64,000 nucleotides of DNA. Source: Peribacillus deserti (lineage in GTDB: Bacteria; Bacillota; Bacilli; Bacillales; DSM-1321). Every line of letters starts with the position of its first letter. Positions within the stretch are counted from its first letter, which is position 1. The DNA lies in the NCBI RefSeq assembly GCF_002863585.1, contig NZ_PGUY01000037.1, positions 1 to 64,000 on the forward strand, read 5' to 3'. Below are positions 32,832 through 41,686 of this stretch, one piece after another. The position numbers and the translations under genes are program-made. A model generated the notes under the pieces. The model saw nothing but the letters and a program-made list of their open reading frames with translations, was not told where the DNA came from and made no database searches.

Positions 32832-34148
32832 ATGCTTCTGAAAGAGGCTGAAAACAAAATCAAAACAAATTTCTGGGTTCTGCCGGCTCTTTATGGAGCA
32901 GGTGCTGTGGTGCTGGCTGTCTTGAGTGCAGGTATCGAACACTATGTGTCTCAGCATGGATCTATAAAAAATGGAATTCCGTCCATGTTTTTTACAGACA
33001 AAGAGCTGGCGCAGACCGTATTAAGCGCCATATCCACTTCGCTTCTAACAATGACGACCATTACCTTTTCATCCGTATTGGTTGTACTGACTACTTTTTT
33101 ATCACAATTTTCCCCGCGGACTCTTCAAAACTTCATTAACGATTCTAAAACACAGCTGGTACTTGGGACCTTTATTGGAGGGTACATTTATTCACTCGTA
33201 CTATTAAGCCAGGTAAAGGCAAGTGAGCAGAATCATACATTTATTGTGCCATCGTTTGCTATACTGGTTGCTATTATCTGCCTGGGGATGTTCGTATTCC
33301 TGATTCACCATGTTACCGACTGGATCAAAGTAGGCAACTTGGTTGCAAACATTACGAAAGAAACCTTAGTCTCTATTGAAAAACACAATAAAGGACAGGA
33401 AATGACCGGAACTCCCGGCGAAAAGACGGTAGATCTGGACTCCTTAAAATCCACAGGGATTATGAGCAAGAAGCGGGGATATATTGAATATGCAGATATT
33501 GTGGAACTGGCAGCTTTTGCTGAAGCCAATGAGCTGATCATCAAATTCGAAAAAGTTCCAGGGGAATACGTAGATATAGATACTCCCATTTTAACCGTGT
33601 GGAGTGATACAGATTTACTGGATGATGAGAAGCTCCTAGACTTTTTAATGATTTCTCCTACCCAGGAAGTAATGGAGGATATCGAATTTGGCATTCAAAA
33701 GCTGGTTGAAATTGCATTAAGAGGAATCGCCCCAGGGAAAAATGACCCTGAGACAGCCATCAACTGCATCGAAAACATATCACAAATTCTCACGAAAGCC
33801 GGTAAGAATTACTCGCCGTCCCCATACTATTATGATTCACAAAAAAAGATAAGGGTGATTCTTGAAAAACCAACTTTCTCTGACCTGCTTTATAGCAGCT
33901 TCTATCAAATCCGGCACTACGGAAAAGCTGATGTGTCTGTCATGACGAGCATTATTAATGCCTTAACGCTAATAGCCGAAACCAATCGGGAAGCCATAAA
34001 ACAAGACGTCTGGGAATTTTCCTTCTATATATCTGAGGGCATGAAGCAGCAGGACTGGCTTGACATGGATAAGAAATATTTGAACAGGCGTTTAAATAAG
34101 TTAGCCAGTTCATGTGGTAGGACGGCTGAAGCGATTACTTTAACATAA
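32832..34148 (+). CDS. DUF2254 membrane protein
   Basis: A 438-residue protein with four membrane helices in the first 200 residues (FWVLPALYGAGAVVLAVLSA; TITFSSVLVVLTTFLSQF; LVLGTFIGGYIYSLVLLSQV; SFAILVAIICLGMFVFLIHH) and a long soluble C-terminal part. The segment SPRTLQNFINDSKTQLVLGT is typical of DUF2254. Function unknown. The ATG at 32832 has GGAGG six bases upstream; the longer frame from 32763 has no ribosome site. Confidence 0.85.
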   Translation: MLLKEAENKIKTNFWVLPALYGAGAVVLAVLSAGIEHYVSQHGSIKNGIPSMFFTDKELAQTVLSAISTSLLTMTTITFSSVLVVLTTFLSQFSPRTLQNFINDSKTQLVLGTFIGGYIYSLVLLSQVKASEQNHTFIVPSFAILVAIICLGMFVFLIHHVTDWIKVGNLVANITKETLVSIEKHNKGQEMTGTPGEKTVDLDSLKSTGIMSKKRGYIEYADIVELAAFAEANELIIKFEKVPGEYVDIDTPILTVWSDTDLLDDEKLLDFLMISPTQEVMEDIEFGIQKLVEIALRGIAPGKNDPETAINCIENISQILTKAGKNYSPSPYYYDSQKKIRVILEKPTFSDLLYSSFYQIRHYGKADVSVMTSIINALTLIAETNREAIKQDVWEFSFYISEGMKQQDWLDMDKKYLNRRLNKLASSCGRTAEAITLT

Positions 34149-34598
34149 ATCGAAGAAAGACTGTATTGCGGGTGTAAGTGGGCGCTGAATTCTGCTATTT
34201 ACAGGATGCCGTTTCGGATGTTAAGGCTCTCGCGGTGAGTCATTGGGAATCCGTGCATAGGAACTGGGGATATTTGGAGGCAGAAGTAGCGGGATGCGGC
34301 AAAAATAAAAGGATACGAGTAAGAGATATAAATGCCTAACTTTTGAACTATGGAAATCAAAATTCAGAAATGCGAGTAACCCGGTTACCTGCGAGAAGGA
34401 ATTTAGGAGTAACCGGGTTAGATTAGATTCAAGTGAGAAGCAGCCCAATGCAAGCCACTTTTGGAAAATGGGGAGGTATCAAACTAGTATTTAGCCAAAG
34501 ATATGGATACTATCGGGTCCGCCACATTACCTGCAATTCCAGCTAAGCCATAGTGAGCCCCTCATTAATAACCCCAAAGTCACATCATCAACACCTCC
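34149..34598. other. Gene-free stretch with an inverted repeat
   Basis: No supported gene. TAACCCGGTTAC at 34377-34388 is repeated perfectly inverted as GTAACCGGGTTA at 34409-34420, with a 20-base loop and no T run, so it is not a standard terminator. No other structure was recognised. Confidence 0.6.
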
Positions 34599-35525
34599 CT
34601 ATCGAGACCGAAGTCTTCCGCCTGCCTGCTGTTCAAACCCTTTCACCGTTATGTTGACAAGCAGAATCAGCAGGGTGTATGCGAGCACTGGGAAGAAAAC
34701 GATATAGGGTTCGGTCATTAAGTTTTGATAGCTGGAACCGATCAGCCCGGCCCATTCATAGGTGCCGGTATAGTATAAGCTGAATTGATCATGTGCCTGG
34801 CCGGAGCGGATGGTAGTTCCACCTATAAATATATGGAAGATGGCGAGATGAAGGATAAGGGTCAGCACTTGAACGAGCTGTCTGCCTGCAAGGATCACCA
34901 GCCTCGGTAAAATATGAGGGAACAGATGAGTTTTGGCGATGTGCCAGGGTGTGCCGCCTAAAGTCCGTGCACTCTCCATAAAATCCAGCTGATACAAATG
35001 GTCTGCTGTTTCGGCGACCATTTTAGCAAGAGAAGGGATGCCAATCCAGACAACAATTAACAATTGTATCACGACGGTCCCGGTAAAGCCGAGAGGCGAA
35101 GCACTGCGCAGCTCATATAAAATAAAGGGACCCAGCCAGATGATGGCAAGCAGTGACTGTGGCATGAAAGTAAAGGCCTGCAGGAAGCCAGCCATCCAAG
35201 GAGAAGAAAAACTGCGCCGGAATAAAAGCCCCAGGACAGTGGCTAAACAAAGTCTCAGACTCGATACAGCCAGTGCAAATAGGAGAGTATACTTGGCCCC
35301 TTTAATGAGTGCATATAAAATGTCGACGCCTTCTCGGTCCGTACCAAACCAAAAGTCGGCAGAAGGCGGATATGGCGGCATCGCTATAGAGCGGCCGTGC
35401 TCATCATGCAAAAAAGGAATGATGTCAGGTTCCGGTACTAGCGCCGGCCAAATGATACTAAATAGCAGAAAAACGGAGAGACTGATTAATCCAAACTTAA
35501 ATCGTTTATTTGATTTTTTCTTCAC
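34599..35525 (-). CDS. ABC transporter permease, DppC/OppC type
   Basis: A 308-residue permease with an N-terminal helix (FGLISLSVFLLFSIIWPALV), a periplasmic loop with FWFGTDREGVDILYALIKGA (typical of the OppC family) and the ATPase-docking EAA loop MESARTLGGTPWHIAKTHLF. It starts inside the end of the DppB-like gene (ATGA overlap). No ATP-binding or solute-binding gene is in the cluster, so the pair must borrow partners or serve as a signalling module. The operon is headed by an ArsR-type regulator gene. Confidence 0.87.
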   Translation of the reverse strand: MKKKSNKRFKFGLISLSVFLLFSIIWPALVPEPDIIPFLHDEHGRSIAMPPYPPSADFWFGTDREGVDILYALIKGAKYTLLFALAVSSLRLCLATVLGLLFRRSFSSPWMAGFLQAFTFMPQSLLAIIWLGPFILYELRSASPLGFTGTVVIQLLIVVWIGIPSLAKMVAETADHLYQLDFMESARTLGGTPWHIAKTHLFPHILPRLVILAGRQLVQVLTLILHLAIFHIFIGGTTIRSGQAHDQFSLYYTGTYEWAGLIGSSYQNLMTEPYIVFFPVLAYTLLILLVNITVKGFEQQAGGRLRSR

Positions 35526-36454
35526 TGGGAAGCCCCCTTTTCCCCATTAAATTTATGCCGAAATGCTGCTGTTACTTTTATAATTACATAAAAAGGAGTC
35601 ATGAGCATGATAACAAGCAGGCATCTCGTTGATGCAGGCTGGTCGCTGACGATCAGGCTCATCAGACCCTGGCTGTTAAATAAGAATTCCAGCACCACTA
35701 AGTTTGTGAACAGAAGCATAATTAACGTGGGAAGATGAATAATAGATTCAACCAAAGTGTTGCGGAAAATATGCTGAACAGATATATAGTGTTCAGGCAG
35801 GCCCTTTGATTTTGCAAAAAGATAGTAATCTTTATGGGACTCTTCTTCCATTAGAAGAACTTGGATTCTGAATAGATAGATGGCTGGAAGTATGCTTAAC
35901 GCCAGCAATGGAAGAATGAAAATAAGATCTTCATGAGTGTAGTATGGATAGGATAGCTGCCAGCCTGTTTTCTTATAAATCCATACGACTAGTAATTGAA
36001 CGCTGAAAATAAAGAACACGTCCGGAAGGGCCTCTAGCAGCTGTGTGCATTGGATGATGCCTCTTTTAACAAAGGGGTGCAGTCTATAGACTAGTAAACT
36101 TCCAAAAGTAGAAAACAGCAGTGCAATAATAAAGCTGCCGGAAAGCAGCAGGAAGCTGTAACTGAATGGTGTCAGTACATAGGGGAAAAGCTCGTATGCC
36201 AGATCCTGATCAAGAAATACTTCCGATCTGTTTTCTGGCATTTTTGGAAAAGAAAGGGTCTGAGTTTTAACCATATATGTTAAATCCAGAGGCCGAATAA
36301 GTGCGAGCAAGACCGCCGTTACCGTATGGATAAAAGGCAGCACATAAAAGCCCAAACCATCATTCCCAGCGACAAGTGCAGGAGAGGCGGTTAAAAGAAC
36401 GATACTAAAACATAGTAGAACATATTGAATCACGCTATTTCTAAACATCTCCAT
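35522..36454 (-). CDS. ABC transporter permease, DppB/OppB type
   Basis: A 310-residue permease with six membrane segments. The EAA-like loop is YLFAKSKGLPEHYISVQHIF, and the C-terminal part LMSLIVSDQPASTRCLLVIM is OppB-like. It lies 12 bases after the ArsR gene and overlaps the DppC-like gene. Sequence is divergent from oligopeptide permeases, so the substrate could differ. Confidence 0.85.
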   Translation of the reverse strand: MEMFRNSVIQYVLLCFSIVLLTASPALVAGNDGLGFYVLPFIHTVTAVLLALIRPLDLTYMVKTQTLSFPKMPENRSEVFLDQDLAYELFPYVLTPFSYSFLLLSGSFIIALLFSTFGSLLVYRLHPFVKRGIIQCTQLLEALPDVFFIFSVQLLVVWIYKKTGWQLSYPYYTHEDLIFILPLLALSILPAIYLFRIQVLLMEEESHKDYYLFAKSKGLPEHYISVQHIFRNTLVESIIHLPTLIMLLFTNLVVLEFLFNSQGLMSLIVSDQPASTRCLLVIMLMTPFYVIIKVTAAFRHKFNGEKGASQ

Positions 36455-36466
36455 TATTACCTCTCC

Positions 36467-37510
36467 TTAGGTCTTATCCGCTTCATATATAAACTGTTCT
36501 AATAAAGGCATAGCGATAAATTGGCTGATATCGGCCCTTAGGCCCTCCATGCGCTCCCGGTTGCCTGAATAAAATACGTAGTAGCCTTTTCTCTCTCCAG
36601 AAACTAATCCGGCCTGCTGAAGCAATTTAATATGACCGGAAATAGTAGCTTCAGTCAGCCCATATGTTTCGGCCAGCTGTTTGGTGCTGTATGGATGATA
36701 GAGAACATCCCGCAATATTTTAAAACGGGTCGCTTCGCCTAATGCTTTTAACATTAAAATTAAATCAACAGGTGGTTCATCTGATATAACCACGTCTGGT
36801 ACAGCTATATGCAGCCCGAGACAAATTCTCCCTGGATAAACGCCAAGCATAACATGAGGGGTGATGAAAGTGGAAGGCTGCAGAGTAATATGGTCATACT
36901 CTTTTAAAGTAAATTGATAGGTTTCCCCTTTTTGTACTTTAATCCGCTGAGAATCTACCGTTATATCCGGATGGATTTCATTAAGAGCCCATATCTTTGA
37001 AGAATCAAGTTTTTGTTGAAAAGATCTGGAAGCTGCAGTGATCCACGGCTGAATCCGAAAAAGCTCTCGGGCGAAAACTAGTTTGTTATATTCATAAAAT
37101 AATTCTTGAAGCTTCGACTGCCATTGACCGGGACGGCTGACCAAATCCTTTTGCATATTGGATAGAGGAGAAGTACGGTTGTCTTTCCTCCACTCCTTAA
37201 TCTCATCTAAGGAAAATCGTTCACCTAACAGATAAAAGAGGAAGGGATCGTGGGGCATCGAGCAGATAAATTCAATAGCCTCTTCTACGTTTTCTTCATT
37301 TAGCTGATATTCATTGCAGATATTTACGACATAAAACCAATCATAAAAAAGTGATCCGAGTGAACGGATTTCCTTAAGCATTTGCTTTGGCAGCAGGCGC
37401 TCAGTTTCTTCAGCCCACTTTCTTCGATACGGATGGTGGGCACTATTGCAGAGAACATGCATACTAGCGAGCATTTCGGTAAAGGGAGAAAACTGTATAG
37501 TAATAAACAT
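36467..37510 (-). CDS. ArsR-type winged-helix regulator with large N-terminal domain
   Basis: A 347-residue protein. The C-terminal part has a winged HTH: LGEATRFKILRDVLYHPYST, QLAETYGLTEATISGHIKLL and wing GLVSGERKGYYVFYS. About 250 N-terminal residues have no family I recognise and probably bind a ligand. AAGGTGAG precedes the ATG. It heads the operon of two permeases, and an inverted repeat just upstream (37526-37547) is a good operator candidate. Probably a repressor of its own operon. Confidence 0.85.
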   Translation of the reverse strand: MFITIQFSPFTEMLASMHVLCNSAHHPYRRKWAEETERLLPKQMLKEIRSLGSLFYDWFYVVNICNEYQLNEENVEEAIEFICSMPHDPFLFYLLGERFSLDEIKEWRKDNRTSPLSNMQKDLVSRPGQWQSKLQELFYEYNKLVFARELFRIQPWITAASRSFQQKLDSSKIWALNEIHPDITVDSQRIKVQKGETYQFTLKEYDHITLQPSTFITPHVMLGVYPGRICLGLHIAVPDVVISDEPPVDLILMLKALGEATRFKILRDVLYHPYSTKQLAETYGLTEATISGHIKLLQQAGLVSGERKGYYVFYSGNRERMEGLRADISQFIAMPLLEQFIYEADKT

Positions 37511-37525
37511 TGGCTCACCTTCTAC

Positions 37526-37547
37526 TGATTAGTCATTTGCCTAATCA
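37526..37547 (-). promoter_or_regulatory. Candidate operator of the ArsR/permease operon
   Basis: TGATTAG-N8-CTAATCA, a perfect 7+7 inverted repeat, begins 16 bases upstream of the ArsR start codon. Its position and symmetry fit autoregulation by the winged-helix protein. Confidence 0.55.
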
Positions 37548-37661
37548 ATTTTTTTATTGGGGAAAATTAAGGATAATCTAATGCATGTGAGGGAGAATGT
37601 CAACGTTTTCTTTGTACAAGAATAAATAAGCGCCTGGACATATTGATGTCCAGGCGTCTTG

Positions 37662-38078
37662 TCAGCATTTGCCTTGATATGTGTAAGGAGCAGAAACAGT
37701 AAGGAGCCCCTCTGCACCGCAAGGGATATAATGCATATATTTATTTGCTGTTTCGAGATTCACCCATTTCACTTCAGAGATTTCGGCTGGGTCTTGTACC
37801 GCAGGAATTCCGTCAACGACTCGTGCCTCAAATGTAAACATGACCGCGTGATGATCTCTCTCTTGGAACAACGCTTCATTTACTGCAAGAACATTACCTG
37901 CCTCAACCGTCAAACCGGTTTCTTCTCTTGTTTCCCGGATAACAGCGTCATGAAGAGATTCTCCTGCTTCGACTTCTCCTCCAGGCAATGTCCATACTCC
38001 CGGAAGATTGTGAACCATTAGTACTTTTTCTTCTGTTTCATCGTAAATAAAGGCGTAAGCTACTTTAACATGTTTCAT
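37662..38078 (-). CDS. NUDIX hydrolase
   Basis: A 138-residue protein with a perfect Nudix box, GGEVEAGESLHDAVI followed by RETREETGLTVE. It starts MKHVKVAYAFIYDETEEKVL. Substrate unknown. Its start codon touches the stop of the upstream NTF2-like gene, so the two form an operon transcribed away from the Wadjet genes. Confidence 0.9.
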   Translation of the reverse strand: MKHVKVAYAFIYDETEEKVLMVHNLPGVWTLPGGEVEAGESLHDAVIRETREETGLTVEAGNVLAVNEALFQERDHHAVMFTFEARVVDGIPAVQDPAEISEVKWVNLETANKYMHYIPCGAEGLLTVSAPYTYQGKC

Positions 38079-38506
38079 TAGAACACCTCATGCGTTTCTT
38101 TCGGAAGAGCACCCAGGTTATATAGAATCGCTGCATCGCTGTTCTCGCACCATAACTCGCTGACTTTTCCATCTTTAAACACAAAAATCATAATTCCTGT
38201 TTCTTTGACCCGCTGATTTTCAGCAGGGATGTTGAACCAGCCGCCTTTGTAGGTCATCCAGCCGGTATATCGCACAGCCAGTTTTTCTCCTTGTTCAATG
38301 AAATCATTAAGCTCCCAAGTATCATCATGGAACACTTCACGATACCAGCTCATAAAAGACTTCATCTGTTCGCGGCCAGAATCACCACCCCTTCCATGAT
38401 ACGTAAAATCTTCAGCTGTTAGTTCATTTAGTATTGCAGTATTTCCTTTCGTAAAATACTCATTGAACCAAAGCTTTGCAATGGCAAGTTTGTTTGCGCT
38501 TATCAT
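38078..38506 (-). CDS. SnoaL/NTF2-like fold protein (ester cyclase type)
   Basis: A 142-residue single-domain NTF2-like protein, starting MISANKLAIAKLWFNEYFTK, with YHGRGGDSGREQMKSFMSWY and the C-terminal strand FKDGKVSELWCENSD. Such proteins catalyse small isomerisation or cyclisation steps, or only bind ligands. ATG 38506 has AGGAG eight bases upstream and replaces the longer GTG start at 38515, which lies in the ribosome site. Confidence 0.82.
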   Translation of the reverse strand: MISANKLAIAKLWFNEYFTKGNTAILNELTAEDFTYHGRGGDSGREQMKSFMSWYREVFHDDTWELNDFIEQGEKLAVRYTGWMTYKGGWFNIPAENQRVKETGIMIFVFKDGKVSELWCENSDAAILYNLGALPKETHEVF

Positions 38507-38654
38507 AGAACACACTCCTAAAATGTATCTATGTACATATTCGATTTCGGCAAGCCAGTGTCCTTTTGCATCCTATGTCGAAGCTGTGACTTTTTGAAAG
38601 GGATTGATCATTTAGTACTTACAGAAATACAAATTACCGGTGAAGGTTAGGAAT

Positions 38655-38921
38655 CTATTGAAAAAGTAGGTCCAATGAAATTTCCGCCGAAATGGATTCT
38701 GGTTCCTCTTCTTCTGTAACTACTACTCCACATTTGTCACATGAAATAAAGGTATCATTTAAATGAAAGCCCACATACCCATGAGTGGATTCCTGAATAT
38801 CCCATATGGTCTCCCAATCTATTTCAAAATGGTAATCACATTGCCTGCAATAAAATGAGGCTGTTCCAAATTCCTTCTTCTTTTGTTTCTGTTTTTGTTT
38901 TCTTTTCTTACTCTTACACAC
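38655..38921 (-). CDS. Small zinc-ribbon-like protein beside the Wadjet locus
   Basis: An 88-residue protein with a very basic N-terminus (KSKKRKQKQKQKKKEF) and two Cys pairs, YCRQCDY and SCDKCG, about 36 residues apart, separated by FEIDWETIWDIQESTHGYVG. Probably binds zinc. The start is placed at GTG 38921, nine bases after AGGGA; the longer frame to 38969 begins with TTG and has no ribosome site. It is divergent from jetA with about 100 bases between. No family is recognised. Confidence 0.6.
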   Translation of the reverse strand: MCKSKKRKQKQKQKKKEFGTASFYCRQCDYHFEIDWETIWDIQESTHGYVGFHLNDTFISCDKCGVVVTEEEEPESISAEISLDLLFQ

Positions 38922-39025
38922 AGTGTATTCTCCCTGAATTTTAGTAGTTTTCCATTTATTTTCCGACAAGTTTCACTGAATTTCAATTACAATAATAGTA
39001 AATAGTTAACTTTGGCGGTGAAAAT

Positions 39026-40513
39026 ATGAGCTTATATACAATGAAAAAGGTGATAGAAGCAAGCTATTTAACAGCTGAGAAAGCGTGGAGCTATAGGACG
39101 ATTCTACGATTCTTTTTCGGAGAACATGAACGGATGAGAGATTTTATTACTCCAGAGGAAATTTATCAATTTGTTAGAACGATCCCAGAGTTTCATGCAT
39201 ATAGCGAGGAGCAGCTTCACTTAGATCTTGCTCAGCTTGTTAAATGGAATAACTTAATTGCCCGGCAGGATATGGGCAATGCGAAAACAGTGGAGGAATA
39301 TAAGAAGAAGCGTTTTCGTTACCAATGTACCCCTTATACTGTTGAAATTGAACGGATGCTTCAAAGGTTAGAGGGGTTGGGAGATTCTTTTCAAGGATCA
39401 CTTGAACGTACTCAATTTGATAGGGTGCTTCAGGCGCTTATTAAACTGGAGGATATGAAGCAGAATTTACAGCTTGAGAAAGCTGAGGAGGCTGCCCAGA
39501 TGTGGGAGGATCTTTTTAGTTATTTCCGTAATATCAGACAAAGTACGGCTGATTACATAGCTTATGTAAATAGTGAGAAAGCAGAAGAACAGATGCAGAC
39601 GGAAGCGTTTCTAGTTTATAAGAACCAATTTACCGCTTATCTTCGGGACTTTATTGTTTCGCTTCAAAAAACGAGTATGCAAATTCAACAGCGGCTTAAC
39701 GACTTAAGTGAAGGGGGAATGGAAGCCTTCTTTACAAAGGTTGTACAGCATAAAATGTCGACACCGAGACTTGAGGAAATCAGCCTATCGGAGGATGAAC
39801 TACTAAATGAACAGGAAGGTCTCTGGGGTTCTTTGTGCCACTGGTTCCTTGGTAGTCCTAACCAGCAAAGTGAGCTCGATTTACTACAGATTCAGACGAA
39901 TGAGATGATCAGGAGGATTACCCGCTTTGTACAGCGAATAGGAGAACGGAATCAAAACTTTAGAAGCAGGAAAAAGGATTATCTTCATTTAGCTAAATGG
40001 TTTTACGAAATGGAAGATCAGCAAGAGGCCCATAAGCTTTCGTCCATCGTTTTTGGAACATTAGAAACCAGGCATCTATTTTTTGAAGGGACACGAACAG
40101 AGGATATTTATTCTGATATCTGGGATGAACATCCTCTTGAAATGACAATTAAGCCAAGAATCAATCAGTATCGGGAGAAAACCAAACCAGGTGCTATCAT
40201 CGCTAATTCTGAAGAAAAGGAGGCTCTAAAGAGAAAATATCTTCAGGAGCTTGAAGAAGAACAAGAGATGATTGAGAAATATATAGTTAATCAGAAAATC
40301 ACGATTTCAGAGCTTCCAATAGTAGAGCCAAATGTCAGGAAAATGCTCCTTACCTGGATAGGTAAATCGATGACCAGCAGGGAAAACATAGTTAAGACCA
40401 ATTACGGAACGATTGTAAAGGTTTTTCTTCATAGAAATAGGCGGGTTATTCTTGAAGCTGAAGACGGGAAACTAGAAATGCCGGATGCTGAGCTGGTTTT
40501 TATGGGAGGATAG
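39026..40513 (+). CDS. jetA: Wadjet type II subunit JetA (DUF2397, TIGR02677)
   Basis: A 495-residue kleisin-like protein of the Wadjet anti-plasmid system. The N-terminal winged-helix part (EASYLTAEKAWSYRTILRFF, HERMRDFITPEEIYQFVRTI) and long helical middle match DUF2397. It should link the heads of the SMC protein JetC and bind JetB. Length fits the family. It is the first of four tightly packed genes (gap of 3 bases to jetB). The operon has lower GC than dgkB and rlmCD, in keeping with acquired defence DNA. The assignment rests on family resemblance plus the full gene set. Confidence 0.9.
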   Translation: MSLYTMKKVIEASYLTAEKAWSYRTILRFFFGEHERMRDFITPEEIYQFVRTIPEFHAYSEEQLHLDLAQLVKWNNLIARQDMGNAKTVEEYKKKRFRYQCTPYTVEIERMLQRLEGLGDSFQGSLERTQFDRVLQALIKLEDMKQNLQLEKAEEAAQMWEDLFSYFRNIRQSTADYIAYVNSEKAEEQMQTEAFLVYKNQFTAYLRDFIVSLQKTSMQIQQRLNDLSEGGMEAFFTKVVQHKMSTPRLEEISLSEDELLNEQEGLWGSLCHWFLGSPNQQSELDLLQIQTNEMIRRITRFVQRIGERNQNFRSRKKDYLHLAKWFYEMEDQQEAHKLSSIVFGTLETRHLFFEGTRTEDIYSDIWDEHPLEMTIKPRINQYREKTKPGAIIANSEEKEALKRKYLQELEEEQEMIEKYIVNQKITISELPIVEPNVRKMLLTWIGKSMTSRENIVKTNYGTIVKVFLHRNRRVILEAEDGKLEMPDAELVFMGG

Positions 40514-40516
40514 AAC

Positions 40517-41686
40517 ATGGAGCAAAATTTATTTGATGATAAGGCGAAACAAGGTCTTCAGCTGCTTTTTGACCATTACTGGATTCTTCGGAATGAAAAA
40601 CCTGAGTGGTACCAGCTGATCCGGGAACGGGAGAAAGTATTGCGCCGTTATATAGATGAGAAATTTGGCTTAAGGCTGATTATTCATCGCCATTTTGCCA
40701 AGTTAGAAAAAATACCAGTCGAACCGGAGTCTTGGATGGGCATCCAGCATTTCCAGGAACCGCTGGATTACGCGATCTTTTGCTGTGCACTGGCGTTTCT
40801 AGAGAGTAAAGCGGTTGATGAACAGTTTTTGCTATCTGAGTTCTGTGAAGAAATACGCGCAGAGTTTCCTGGAGAGCTTTCCCTGGACTGGACCTTATAT
40901 GCTAACAGGAAATCATTGGTACGGGCTGTCCAAGTGTTGATTGATTTTAAGCTAATGAAACAAATTGACGGAGATGTAAATAAATTTGATAACAACCAGG
41001 AAGAAGAGGCGCTTTATCAGGTGACCACTTACAGCCGCTATTTTATGCGCTCGTATCCTGAGGATTTATTTAACTATGAAGAATGGAATCAGATTTTAAA
41101 TGAAGAGTGGGAAATGCAGACAGACGATGAGAGGAGAAAACGTGTGTACAGGAAATTGTTCATGTCTCCTGCTGTTTATCGCAATGACAGTAATGATCCA
41201 GACTTCCTGTACATAAGAAATTTTCGTAACCGGATAAATGATGATATCGAAAAGCATACAAACTATCATTTCTCTCTTTATAAAAATACGGCCATGCTTA
41301 CTGTACCAGAGCCGAAAGCTTATCATACTCTTTTTCCTAATCAAAAGGCTTCCAGTGATTTAGTTCTTCAACTTTCGGCTTTCATTCATGAACATATAGC
41401 TGTCTACCCCAGAAATGAATGGGGAGAGGTCATATTGACAGAAGAGGGCTTTGATCAAATTCTCCTCGAGATGAAAGAACGCCTTAGTTTGGGATGGGCA
41501 AAGCTATACCGGGAAGGAACGCTGCAATCAGTACGGAAGGAGCTGCTGTCAGTTCTTGAGGATTGGCTAATGGCAGAATACGAAGCCTCAATGGGAATCA
41601 TCACATTAAAACCCTTGCTAGGCTTGCTGACAGGAGTATATCCCCAGGATTTTAGAGAAGGAGTTGTAAACAATGGAGACAAATAA
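40517..41686 (+). CDS. jetB: Wadjet type II subunit JetB (DUF2398, TIGR02678)
   Basis: A 389-residue protein corresponding to the KITE/MukE-like subunit. The N-terminal GLQLLFDHYWILRNEKPEWY with EREKVLRRYIDEKFGLRLII is typical of DUF2398, which contains tandem winged-helix folds. It binds JetA at the SMC heads. It overlaps jetC by 14 bases, so expression is coupled. A wider role outside Wadjet is not known for the family. Confidence 0.9.
   Translation: MEQNLFDDKAKQGLQLLFDHYWILRNEKPEWYQLIREREKVLRRYIDEKFGLRLIIHRHFAKLEKIPVEPESWMGIQHFQEPLDYAIFCCALAFLESKAVDEQFLLSEFCEEIRAEFPGELSLDWTLYANRKSLVRAVQVLIDFKLMKQIDGDVNKFDNNQEEEALYQVTTYSRYFMRSYPEDLFNYEEWNQILNEEWEMQTDDERRKRVYRKLFMSPAVYRNDSNDPDFLYIRNFRNRINDDIEKHTNYHFSLYKNTAMLTVPEPKAYHTLFPNQKASSDLVLQLSAFIHEHIAVYPRNEWGEVILTEEGFDQILLEMKERLSLGWAKLYREGTLQSVRKELLSVLEDWLMAEYEASMGIITLKPLLGLLTGVYPQDFREGVVNNGDK

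Noticed and set aside
35038-35550. Plus-strand frame of 170 codons
   Set aside because: Antisense to the OppC-type permease gene; no family features.
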